Assembly (NCBI GenBank): GCA_011800155.1
Contig: JAALGH010000011.1
Span: forward strand, 1,116,001 to 1,180,000
Reading direction: 5' to 3'
DNA length: 64,000 nucleotides
Source: Flammulina velutipes
Taxonomy: Eukaryota; Basidiomycota; Agaricomycetes; Agaricales; Physalacriaceae
Shown here: positions 23,356 through 35,404 of the stretch, piece after piece
How positions within the stretch are numbered: the stretch's first letter is position 1
How the letters are laid out: the number at the start of each line of letters is the position of its first letter
The notes under the pieces: model-generated
What the model saw: only the letters and a program-made list of their open reading frames with translations
Database searches by the model: none
What the model was told of the DNA's origin: nothing
Position numbers and translations under genes: made by a program

Positions 23356-23830
23356 CGTCCAGCGTTGAGTGTGGCGGTGGCGGTGCTGATCACGCTTGTT
23401 GCTCCATGTTTGCCTCACATTCAGCATGCAGTCTACGCGTCTCTTGATCCTACCTTCGGGACGATACGACGCGTTTTGCTGGAAGTTTGCATAATCACTC
23501 ACTGTATTTTTCTATTGAATTCCTCACTGTCTGCATCACTACGCTGTGGCGTTCGTATCGGCGCTTGGGTTGTTCGAACCCACCTCACTGCTTCAACTCT
23601 AAGAATCTACTGAACGTTTTGAACAGCCTAGTACTCCACGAACCGCGACCGGATGTTTTGGTCTTGGGCGTCTTCAGTCAGTATTGCCAGGAGCTTCATT
23701 TCTCCGAATTTGGAGACTGTGTTGACTGATTCATTATTAGCGATGCTTCATTCCTTCTTCTGTCCAAGTTTCCTTCCACCGTGACGGCGAAGGCTTTCGT
23801 GGACAGAGTTCACAATTAGCCTTCTCTCGC
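23356..23830 (+). pseudogene. 5' fragment of the UvrD/TRANK1-like helicase gene
   Basis: The sequence parallels the beginning of the helicase gene at 25.7-26.2 kb. The matching block runs from a TTGTTGCTCCATGTTTGCCT region through NLLNVLNSLVLHEPRPDVLV to the first splice region. Short deletions break the frame, and the rest of the helicase is absent. A matching fragment sits on the other strand at 49960-50530. Confidence 0.6.
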
Positions 23831-24244
23831 TGTTGTCACGGTGTGTCAGGCTGAAATGCGAGCGCAATGGCGTCTCCGTGTGCATCCAGTACTAGCTAGC
23901 GGCTGTGCTGTCGGGCTATCGTCGAAATAACGATGCCAACGGGGTAGTTACCACGACTTTCGGCCGTACTGAATCTGTACCCATACACTACTAAGCGGCG
24001 AAATCTAAAATTCAATAGGTGAGCAACATTTCACTTCAATATTTACCCCATGATCATGCTCAATGCTCAGCGTTCAGCACTCGCTGGCGACGCCCCGAGA
24101 ATGTCTGGGAAACCTTTGCTACGAGTTACGCTGCTGGCTGTGCGCACGGCCACGTAACGGATCGTCGCTTCATCGGGGTTGTCAAGCGATAACCAGCTAA
24201 ATAAGGCTGCTGATGGACAATCTCCCACCCACCTCGCAAATCGC

Positions 24245-25381
24245 ATGCTACTACACAATCACAGCAGCCTGTTTCTGTTTCTTCACTTCTTCTTCCTCTT
24301 CTACGGCAGTACCATTTCTACACATGCGCAGTGAGTTATCATCCCGATTTTGGCTCTTAGGAATTCATTGTTTTCTTTCAGTCCTGTTACAGATACAGAT
24401 GGCTCGGAGTTGTCGCGGCGCAAGGACCCACCCGGCTTGGATTTCCTCAAAGATTACAAAACCGACTTACTCTCAGCAGCGGACCAAGGCCAACATTCAG
24501 AAAGCTATAATGTGGTAAATGGGTTCGTTGTTGGGGATAAGCGCGTCCCGGCCATCATGAAAGTTGTCCCCGATGTCGACAAAACCGACAACTCTAAAAC
24601 TCGGAAAGAAATTGAATTTCTCGGAAAGGTGGGTGCTGCGATTTGCAAAGAGCGTGTCATGAAGCTGATAATATACTCTACCCTAAGCCTGCAGTCAATT
24701 TGCTCTTGCGCTGGGGATGGGACGAAGGTCGCTATCATATTATCATCAAAAACATCCGGAAATTCGATCCGCCTCTCAAGCCATTGTATGAACACTACCT
24801 GGAAGACGATAAATTGGTGGCTTTGGATCTTTTGAAGAAAGCAAGAGACAGTGTGTTCAAGAGACTGCTTGAATTTGCTGAGAAGGATAATCTCTGGAGG
24901 ATGTTACGAAATCTTCCAAAAGACTACAGCATCGACAAACTTGAGGACGCACTCCTTATTCATGGCAAAGATTTGCGGGAGTAAGTTCAGGTCAAATAAC
25001 TTTACACACTTCAAAACTCACGTGTGTGATTGCAGGACGGATTGGAATCGAAGCATGTCTTTCAAGGGCACTTCTTACAAACTTCAGCGTATTGCTATTG
25101 ACCAGAAAACACAGTCGAAGACGTTTCAAATTACTGATGGGTTCAGAGGCAAGCCTGCTCTCTTGAAGACATTCAAGGTGTATAAAGAAGCTGATGACTT
25201 CCGACGGGAGCTCAGGGAGGTGGGAAGCGTTTTACAACCATGAACTAAACTCAGGCTGATGTTGTACCTGCAGAAAGACCTTCTCTTGGACAGTGACAGC
25301 AGCTTTGACGAAGACTGGTATCACTTCATTTATAAAGACGAGAATGCACGATCAGCAGGACTGACCAGTATTGACGTGTAG
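24245..25381 (+). CDS. Predicted secreted kinase-like protein, copy 2 (catalytic loop deleted)
   Basis: The leader is MLLHNHSSLFLFLHFFFLFY, then a splice into PVTDTDGSELSRRKDPPGLD. The N-lobe keeps KRVPAIMKVV and SKTRKEIEFLGK. A 62-bp intron (24633-24694, GT-AG) joins to VNLLLRWGWDEGRYHIIIKN. The C-lobe then runs LLEFAEKDNL directly into NLPKDYSIDKLEDALL, so the SYFDFH..N and IDW segments present in copies 1, 3 and 4 are deleted. The second partial N-lobe (FQITDGFRGKPALLKTFK) and the final KDLLLDSD...IYKDE tail remain, ending at 25381. The frame is otherwise open, so a shorter protein could be made. It would not be expected to be a kinase. Confidence 0.6.
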
Positions 25382-25542
25382 GATACGGTGACACACTAAT
25401 GCCGGTAGTGGTAGATATCTAGTAAAGTTCCGGACGCCGCCGTGCTCCTCGCTACTGGTATATGAATGAAAATAACCTTGGATTTTATCAACGGGAGTAG
25501 TATAACTACGACTTACAGTACTATGACTTGCCGTCATGATTG

Positions 25543-25650
25543 GATGTCCCAATTATCAAGGGAGGAAAATGCATCTTCGAACCAAACATCCTGCAAGAGC
25601 TCCGCCGCAGACGCTCATGATTGGGGATCAACAGACGTGCACCGCCCAAT
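25543..25650 (-). pseudogene. 3' exon relic of SRPK-type kinase
   Basis: The minus strand encodes ASAAELLQDVWFEDAFSSLD, identical in type to the C-terminus of the SRPK gene at 15954-17469, preceded by an in-frame stop where Arg is expected (SRAS). It lies between kinase-like copy 2 and the helicase start, mirroring 50536-50645 in the inverted copy. Confidence 0.7.
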
Positions 25651-25878
25651 GTGAGATATGTGTTGCTTTGATCACGCATTGTGTGTGTGGCGGTGGCTGT
25701 GTTGATCACACTTGTTGCTACATGTTTGCCTCACATTCAACATGCGGTCTCCGCGTCGCTTTGCATCTCTTTATCCTACCTTCAGGTAAAGGAACGCTAC
25801 GACGCGTTTTGCTTGAAGTTTGGATAATCACCCACTGTATTTTGCTATTGAATTCCTTACTGTCTGCATCGCTACGCT

Positions 25879-28800
25879 ATGGCGTTCGTATCGGCACCTT
25901 ATCGCCAAGGGTTGTTCGAACCCACCTCACTGATATCGATAGAGGCTATCGACGACGCATTCGCTGAACTATACTGTAGCGTCACCACCAAAAATCTACT
26001 GAACGTTCTAGACAGCCTACTCCACGAACCGCGATTGGATGTCCTGGTTTTGGGCGTCTCCAGTCAGTATTTTCAGGCGCCTTCACTTTGAACTCTATGC
26101 TAACCGATCTATTAGCGATGCCCCCGTTTCTTCTTTCAGAACTCTTGTCCAAGTACCCTTCCAACCCGAAAGCTTTCTTGGACAGTGTTCACAATCAGCT
26201 CCTTCAACGGATCTCTCAGACGCTAATCCCGCATTTTTTCGAAGATGGCGAGGCGCCTATCGATTTCGCTCAGAGCCTTCGTATTGTCCAAACGGGCACT
26301 ATCATTCTTAGAGCTTTGGTGACGTTCAAGCCACCCAAGGAGCATATCGCTGACGCGGAGGCTGAAGCGACACCGTTCGTTATGCGTCGCGGTAAAACCA
26401 ACCAGAAGAAACAGAAACTGACAAGGCACGGAGGCGTTGAGAGTATGATCCCCGTTGTAGAAGACAAGCATTACGCTGTGCTTGAGATCACTTCCCCATC
26501 GACTCCCGCCGAGGTCTCTGACATCTTAGATCTCGTATTGGTACGACTTCGCTCGTTGCTAGAGGTAAGTCACATTATATCGTTCTGCAATATCGCGTTA
26601 CTTAACCCGTTGTAAACAGTTGTATACCTCCTACTTGCAAAGAGTTAAAGTATCCTCATCCTTGAAAGAACAAGCAGTCTACGTTCCTCCAAAATGGCCT
26701 GATGTTGGTCTAGCCAAGGAGGATACCAGCGACCAAAAACTTGTTGAAATGCCCGATACTGACACTGGTCCTGGGTCCGCTTTCCCAGCCATACAGCCAA
26801 TGAAGTCGTGAGTTTGGCTCTATATCGAGCAACGTACCTCTCATCCTCGTTGCAGCGCGCTGTATTTCGATAGTCCCAGCAGCTTTGGTGCGTGGAAAAT
26901 TGTGATCAGCAAGAGTGCGGACGATGCACTCCGGACTGCTCGCAAAAAGGATACGGGGACATTGAAGCTTATACTCAAGAAGATCAAGTGGGTATCGTTA
27001 TCCACCGGTGTTGAGCTACGCACTGAGTGGAGACTATAGGGACCTTTCCTACGGTCAATTTTCAGCAGACAACCAGAAGCGCTTGAGTAGCCCCATCTCG
27101 ACTGACGTGGCGATATACGAGGCGAAGATATCGCGCAGATTGCGATTGGTCGTAGGTACTTCTTGGTCCCGTGGCTTTCAGTCTTTGACGCTCTCCCTGC
27201 AGTACCAAATTGACTTGATTCCTACCGAGCACGATGTGGGTACGATACATCTTCCATTTGTGTAACTCTGACAGTATCACAGTGTGAGGAGCAAGTGATC
27301 AAGATCTTCGGCATCTACACGCATGCCCAAATGGATGACCGATTGTGGGCGTCGATTGGGAGTCAATTACGAAAGAAGGGTCCGATATACAGAGACCAGT
27401 AAGTGCTCTAACATTCTTGCTCTTCCAATGTTGATGAGATTGTTAGATGCGCAAGACGCAAACGGTCCGAGCACAACAACAGTGACCTGTTCGTTCCCGA
27501 GAGCTTCCCTGCGCTGCCTGAAATCGCAGGATCAGACGTCAAAAACCTTCCGGATCTGCTTCCTGATGACTCCGCCGAGGTAATACTTGATGTTGTTGGA
27601 GTGTAGGAATCTTAAGCTGATATTGTCGCAGGTTCATTCACGAATTGTGTACGTTGACTTTCCAAGCTTTTTTCAGAGGTTTACCTATTCTCAAGCGTCG
27701 AGAAATTCGTCATTTTCTCGAAGGTAATTTCATGGTGTTTCTCGTCAGCGTTGACTAATTCTGATTACAGGCGTTCCTTGACTGTAAGTTGGAAGATATA
27801 AATGATCTTTTATCCAAGTAAATTCTCTCTTTAGCGCTCAACGCTGACATCGAGGCGACATTTCCACACCTGGTATCGTAAGTAGTATCATTCGTCGTAA
27901 AGATCATCTAACGATCTCTCAATCTCAGCTCGCAAGAGAAGAAAATTATCGAGAATCCAACGTCATGCTACGTTATCGGTCGTAGCGGTACTGGGTATGC
28001 GAGTCCTCATCTTTGACTTTTCAACTCGCCAACTTATTATCATATCTAGAAAAACAACGACCATGCTCTTCAAGATGCTTCTCATCGAGCGAGCGTATAA
28101 GTTGCACGACGAAGTGCCCAAGCCCCGCCAGGTCTTCGTGACCAAATCGCGTATCTTAGCTCAAAAGGTGCAAGAATATTTCGAGAAGTTGGCTGTCACC
28201 TTGGACCGTACGTCCATGACGGCCCAACAACTGAAAGACGCCTCTTCCGTGGCAAATGATAAGGCGGATGCCACGCCTCAGGCCCTTGTTGCTAACAACG
28301 ATTTGGGATGGCGAGCAGACCTCCCTCGCCGCTTTAGCGAATTGGAGGATAAACATTTCCCTTTGTTCATAACCTTTGATGAGGTGAGTACCTGTTGTTT
28401 TTCCTTCGTCGTCAAAGTCCTCATCCTCGCAGTTGTGCGCACTACTGGAAGCCGATATCCCAGTCGCAAGGGATGCAACGGGACAGACTGTCGAAATCGC
28501 AAGAAAGATGATAAAGTACGAGGACCACTTCGTCCCACTGTACTGGGCACACTTTTCGGAAACAACACGCAAAGGCTTGGGTGTGTATTGAATCAGGCAG
28601 ATGGAAGGTAGCTAACTGATTATCTTCGTCTAGACCCGGCTTTGGTCTTCAGTGAGATCATTGGTGCGCTAATTCATCTTGGGCGATGAATTGCTAATCT
28701 AACATAGAGTAGGTGTAATCAAGGGCTCCGAACAGAGCCTGAAAGAAGAGAAGAGGTTTTTGAGCAAGGTGGCATACACCGAGAGCTCCAGTGACCGCCA

Positions 28801-31800
28801 ACAATCCGCTCTTTCTAGCCGCAAGTCTGACGTCTACGCCCTATTCGAGACATACACGAACATGAAAGCGAGAAATGGCGCGTATGACGCTGCTGATAGG
28901 TATGTTTCTAAATCTTATCTAGGAACAACAGACCTAACGACTTGCAGGACACACCGAATCCTGCAATATCTCGAGTCAAGTGGCACTCCGGGAAAACTCT
29001 TAAACCGTCTGTCAGTCATGCTTCTTTCCGTACGAACAAACAGAGCATGTACTGAAAACGTTTGCAAGTTATGTTGACGAGGTTCAAGATAACCTTCTCA
29101 TCGACACGATGTGTATGCCCGTCTGTCCAGACAACTTTTTCTCGGCTGACGTGATTTGTATAGTCTTGCGCGCACTGTGTCCTGATCCTCATGGACTCTT
29201 CTGGGCGGGAGACACTGCACAGACCATTTCAGTTGGAAGTTCGTTCCGTTTCAACGAGTTGAAGGCCTTTCAGCACCGCCTTGATGTTTGTCTGTTAGCA
29301 TGGCATTCTCTTACCCATGCTTACTTGTCTGCTAGTTGAATCATCAAGAGGCGACATCGGGAACGTCTCGAGTCACACTGGCAGAGCCCGAACTTCATCA
29401 GCTGGCTGTGAATTACCGGTCCCACTCCGGCATCGTGGATTGCGCGCATTCCGTCATTGAGCTCATCACGAAGTTCTGGCCGAATTCGATAGATCGACTG
29501 GCGCCAGAGGTTGGAATCGTCCATGGATACAAGCCGGTATTCTTCAGCAAAGAAGATCCAGACCAATTAGAGAGGTTTCTTTTTGGAGACGTGGAAAGCC
29601 CCATTGAGTTCGGTGCACATCAATGTGAGCTCAATGATAGTCTGGTTCAGTCAAGGTTTGAATATTCTGAAAGGCATTCTTGTGCGAAACGAAGATGCTA
29701 AAAAGCGGTTGCTGGCGCAGGTCGGGGAAGTTGGTCTGATCTTGTGAGTTGTCGACTGTCTATTGTAGAGGAATGGTTATCTCAAGCATACTTCACAGCA
29801 CGATCTACGATAGTAAAGGGCTGGAGTTCAACGATGTAAGTGGCAGAGGGTCAGCTGGTATGATATTTAAGTTGCTTATTGTCTGATAGGTGCTCTTGTA
29901 CGACTTTTTCGCCGATTCGACCGTCAAAGATTCTTCCTGGCGTATAGTCCTAAACGCGATCGATGATTGGACCCCTATCGGCAAACCAATATCTGCACCT
30001 ACCTTCAACGACGTCAAACACGCTGGTATCTGTACAGAAGTGCGTACACTGGTCGCGGCTTATTTAGCCTGTTACTGACATATTAAGTAGCTAAAATCGC
30101 TATATGTTGCAATCACAAGGGCTCGCGCGAATGTTTGGATAGCAGATAGCTCGAAGAATGCAAGTTCGATGTTGGTACGGCTACTTTGTCCAGATCTGTG
30201 TTCAGTCGCTTATGTCTTTCCGCAGAAATACTGGATGAGTCGTAATGTCATCTATGAGTACGGGCCTGGAAAAGAGGCACCACAACTTGCAGCATCATCG
30301 ACCTTGGATGAATGGGAGGGAAGGGGGCACGAGCTTTTTCATCAAAACAAGTTCGGTCCCGCCCAGCACGCGTATAGTCGGGCGAAGAACTCCAAGCTGG
30401 CGGCGATCTCTGGGGCATACTATACCCAGCAGTTGGCCACCGCCATCAGTACTAGCTCAAAGGATATTAGCAAACGGCGCACAGCTTTCCGCGAAGCTGG
30501 AGAGGCCTTCTTCCAATGTGCTTGTACGGAGGAGAACAACGAGGGTAAAACAGTGTACCTCAAACTCAGCGCAGAGTGCTTTAGAGACGGTAACAGTTTG
30601 GAACGAGCTGCCCATGTTTACAGGCTCGCAAAGGATTTTAACTCCTCTGGAGCACTGTTCCGAGACATCAAGAAATTCGATGAAGCTGTTGAGATTGTGG
30701 ATGATCACGGCCAAGATATGAGCGTCGATATCGTCAACAGTATCATGAAGCGTGCAAAACTTGCGTATTTCGGAGCTGGAGATATTCAGTATGTTCTCTA
30801 ACACTCCTGGAATCTACTGTACTGATGGTACCTGTAGGAAGGCCTCTCGTCTCTTCGATACCAACGATGAGGCTGTAGAGTATCTCGCTATGCGCGGACT
30901 TGACATGGAGCGAGCTGACTTGTTGGAGAATCTCGGACAAAATGTGAAAGCAGCAGAACTCCATTATGCTGAAGGGCGGCGCGACAAGGCGATATCTCTC
31001 TTTCTCCAGAACAAAGAGGACAGTGTGGGACTCCAGCGAGGCATCGAATGCATTCTCGAAAATCTGTGGCAACTCTGCTCGTTCGGCCGACCATCGGCCG
31101 ATATGCGAGAAGACATCACATTCCAAAATCTGATGGCGCTACTTGCTGATGCAGACGCCTCGATATCTACGACGCAAAGGAAGCAGGTCAGCTGTCTTGT
31201 TCATATTTTCTTGCTGCGAAACTGATACATGTCGTTATCAAGGCTATGATGTTCCGTGCGATTGCCACCGACTCCAGACATGATCTTCTCTCCCTCAGTG
31301 TTGAGTTTCTCAAGGAGAATAATCGTCCCTCGGCTCTTCATTGCCTCAACCGTATTTTCTCCCAGCCGTTTGGGATCCAATCCACTCATCTGTCAGATCT
31401 GGTGGAGGAACTTGGCCACTTCGTGACTTATACCAGACTGCTTTCAGAAGCCGCATCTCATCCAGATGTAATTAGCAGCCTCTCTCTCACTCGGCTGTTT
31501 GGCTTCATTCGTATCGCGGAGAACGTCGTGTCCGTCCCACCCACGGCATATTATTTGCACCGCTGGCTCTGCAGCAGACGATTCCGATGGCAGTCTGACC
31601 CTTGTATGAGCCATGAGTTGGCTGTTGTCGAGCTGCAAACCCAACTGAAGGTTGCTCTGCGGAACCACTTGTACGACATTGTCCCGCCAGCCTTGGAGGC
31701 TTGCCGATACGTCCCGATACTCACACCGTGTCTACGGTTTGTGCTTTCGGGAACATGTCTCCGAGAGAAATGTCCAGACGCACATTTGAAAGCCGAAGAC

Positions 31801-34078
31801 ATTCCAGCGACGTTTTACAACCAGCGCCTCAGAGCATACATGCAGCAGATCGTCATGAGAGGAGCAATACAAGATGATATGAACCGGCACGAGCCAAGGT
31901 CGCTTATGTGAGAAAGCGCTTTTGTGCTATTCCTCGTTAAATGGCATTAAAAATTCTCTAGGATCATGATAACACACCTCTACGAGGCTCTTCATCCGTC
32001 ACACCACTGCTTGGGAATGATTTGCAATCTAGACTTGTCATTCATTCCAGAAGCCAGAGTAGCGATCCCTGTTCTGGCGCACTGGCTTCAGTCACTGTCC
32101 CTGTCAAAGAGCTTCTATCCGCCTGAGCACTTCTTGACAGATATCATGTGTGTGGCATCGCTCGTCTTTACTTTCGACAGAGCACGTGCAGTCTCTACTG
32201 AGTATGTGTATCAAGGGAAATATCACCAGGAAGTGAGGCCCAAACAACACCAGGAATACTCGTATCACGTTACCGAGCACTTGAAACCATTTCTCGCGCA
32301 GGACATCTTGCTCACACTGGCCGGACAGACTGGCCGAGGCGCATTCCCGCTACAGTATGTCCATTTGAGCTTCATCCGATCTCGTTAAAAGACATTTTCA
32401 TAGCTTTATTGTCGAGCATCGCCTTCCCATCAACATTTCTGTTCTATGTGATTACATGGAATTTGTCACTTCCTCTCTCTTGTTATGCTACTGCAAGAGA
32501 ACGGATACATTTCATGAAGTAACGTTGCCAGAAAGCTGGCTACTCAAGTTTTTCGAGCAAGATGGTCGCTATTTTAACCCCACAATTCGCACCAACATGT
32601 TTTGGCATATCCCTGTGTGCATGGGAACCCTTTTGAAACAACTGTACACTGGCTTTGATGCAGGTAGAGAAAAAGTATCTCTCTGTCGCCAGTTTTCTGA
32701 TGTGGTTCATTTCTAGGCCATCTCATCTATGGCACGAATCGTACCTTAGATAAAGTACCTGCTGTTGTGCGAAACGTGTTCATTCTTAGGATGTTTGTTC
32801 TATGCACTCTTATTGTCTGCATTCATGCTGACCACCCTCAATAGCATCCGTGCTTTGTTCTTCTGTTCGTGATGCGTATAATTCAGTGTTCTATATTTCT
32901 GACAAACTCTCAGTGGGTTACAATACTCGTTTCAATGACGCGTTGCGGCAACTCATAAGGAAGGCTGTTGCGTCTATAAAGGACGTGGCTGGAGACCAGT
33001 ATATGCTTCCTAGGTCTTACCGAGAGTGCGTAATATTAATTGACGTTTGCGACTGACCGTTCACCTTTCCCAGCTTCGTGGACGCGGCAGCAGATAGTTG
33101 GGAAGCTCTAGCCAAAGTCATGCGCAGATGTCTGGAGCATGACCGATGGGACAAGATGATACGACTTCGCCAAAGATCTCGGCTGAATGCAGCTCAGGCC
33201 AATGCAACGATCAAAGGTGTTACCGATATCATCTTCCAGTCCACTGGTGGCATCCCTGCCTTGCTTCGCGGCAGGCCTGTGGCAAAAGCCCATGAAACAG
33301 CCTCAGCACTGTCCGAGAAGGTCACGACTCTCGTTGAGGGCGGTGATGCTCTTGTCGCTACCAGGCCAAACGAGGAGCCAGTGAATAAAGAGATCAACCC
33401 ACCTCCGCAAAACACAGAGGAGCCCGATGAGCAGATCAATGTGCCCGCAATTGTAGCGCCTTCTGAACGGGAACATGTTGCTGCCCGCCACATCCAGTCC
33501 TTCTTCAGGCATATTACCGCCCATCGCAAAGGCCTTGCGAAGGACGGTGTTCTGGGTTCTCTGAACCACTTCTATGCTCAGTATATTGCTATCAACATTC
33601 CTTGGGGCCTTTATCGGCGCATGATGGTTGGACCTCTCCTGCACTTCATGCTGTGCCTTGAGGACACCAAACCTCTCTGCATCGATCACCTGAATCGTAC
33701 CAAGAAACTACTCTGTGACGCCACATCCGAGGAAGTGGATCGCTTGGATGAGGTGTTGACTGCTACAACGTCAGAATTCCACTTCTATCATGCCGTGAGT
33801 TGTGAATCTGACATTTCCTTCCTAGTCAAGCGCACAATATCATCATTGAGGTTCAGAAGACACTGTCTCCGACGTCCCAAATGCACAAGGAATGTGATCG
33901 ACCTAAATTCTTCCAGGCTGTACGAGAGGCCAATGATGTCTTGTCGAATCTTCCCTTCGAGTCCCCGTCAGAGCTCCGAAAAGAATTGGAGTTGGGGGTC
34001 AGAGGCATTTTGAAAGCTCCTAGCCCTCCCAAAAAGAAAGCCAAACCCGACCTAGTCATGGACGAATGCGAATTGTGA
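25879..34078 (+). CDS. UvrD-like superfamily 1 helicase, TRANK1-like, with TPR-type region and CCCH finger
   Basis: About thirty exons assemble to some 2,200 residues. The start MAFVSAPYRQGLFEPTSL is the only copy of this 5' region left open. Helicase motifs in order: YVIGRSGTGKTTTMLF (Walker A, about residue 570), YVDEVQDN (motif II), WAGDTAQTIS (motif III), VNYRSHSG (motif IV), YDSKGLEFND (motif V) and YVAITRARANVW (motif VI). The region after it is helical and repeat-like (AYSRAKNSKLAAISGAYY), as in TPR-containing TRANK1 relatives. CLRFVLSGTCLREKCPDAH is a CCCH zinc-finger pattern. A basic tail, PPKKKAKPD, may be a nuclear signal. SF1A helicases unwind nucleic acid 3' to 5'; the substrate here is unknown. 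Confidence 0.9.
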
Positions 34079-35404
34079 CCATTTCGATTGTTGGCTGCAA
34101 CTTTGTTTCTCGTATACATCTCTTGTTACCATTTGCTTTCGATATACTTTGACTTGTACTACTTGTCATCCCTACGTGTTTGATGTTCTGCTGTGTAAAA
34201 TATATATTGTGCCTGCCTAAAGAGCTGGTGAAGGTGCAATCGAATAGATAGGTTAGTAGGACTGGAACTTTCATTAGAATAGGGACAGAATCAGGCGTGG
34301 TCGCGCAGTTGAAAGGAATATTATGTGACAACTGAAGAAGTGTGATTGCTGCTGCCGAAGGAGGTTTGTAGGCTGAGAGAAATTTGATTCAAGGGAAAAT
34401 TAGACATACAGAACACGTCTCGTACAAGATTGCCAAACGGTGGCGCGAACCACACACATGCCGACATCCTCAACAGAAGTAATGCGTTGATGGGGTATAT
34501 ACAACGGCGCGACCTTATCGACACGTCGCTTGAGAAATTATGTGCTCTCGGAGGACGAGCTAGAAGCCAACGTCTGAGGCGCTGCCCAGAGATCCGTCCT
34601 GAGCGAAGGCTTGTTCATGTGCCGGAGAATATCCACAAGCTAACCTTGTCCTAGCCAACACATGTTGGTATATCGGCGAATAGGATACGATTTCGCATAC
34701 GAGCCGTCCGAAGCTATACTTGAAGTGAGAACAGATTTGACGATGTAAGGTAAACATACACGCTATAGTGTGTGTGAATATTCCTTGTTTTGTTCAAGCG
34801 CAGGTGGAATAGCTCGTCGTCGTCGTCTGAAAGCAAGAAGTTTCGCGGCCGGCATCGCGGGCCGGCCCCTTCCATCCTGTAAATCCTCGAATAAGGATTA
34901 AGCCGTTTCGCGAAGGTGACACCAAGAACATGCAGCAGGCAACCTGAACTACTGCTTTCTACGGTCGCAAGTAGTGTCCATTCTGACAATATTAATCTAA
35001 TATCCATATCGTAGGTGAATCACCCTTCTGTGGCACTCTCCCCCAGCTCGTTTCCCATCCAATAATGTACATTATATGCATTTATCTACTGGTCGACCTC
35101 TCTTCTTCGTCACCCAGCGCATCTCAGCTTGCAGGGCCATCTCATCTGCTATCCGTTGTCGGCTCCCTTCTCTTACAACAGACCAGAGCATTTGTGAAGC
35201 TTTTCATCGACTACTATGCAGAGGGTCTCCGTACCGACTTACATGACGTCGGAAAGCACTATTCGTGTGTGCATTACCAAAGACGTCCTGGGAAGCGCCA
35301 CAACAGGATTGGATATACATCGGCCCGGTTCAATTCTAACTAAGTACAATCCTCGATCATTCTTGGTTTTTGTTCCCGACCACCTCCACTGTCGTTTTCA
35401 AGAC
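34079..35404. other. Intergenic region between helicase and F-box gene
   Basis: Several short frames occur, including a 92-codon plus frame at 35065 with a hydrophobic start, but none connects by splicing or shows a motif. The last 300 bp presumably hold the F-box gene promoter and 5' UTR. Confidence 0.4.

Noticed and set aside
24643..24700. The open reading HEADNILYPKP in the kinase-like genes as protein
   Set aside because: Frame shifts between copies (28, 32 and 35 bp spacers) show that this stretch is intronic; splicing at the GT and CAG sites keeps the frame in copies 2 and 4.
35065..35343. 92-codon frame with hydrophobic start before the F-box gene
   Set aside because: No splice link to the F-box exons; read as 5' flanking sequence.
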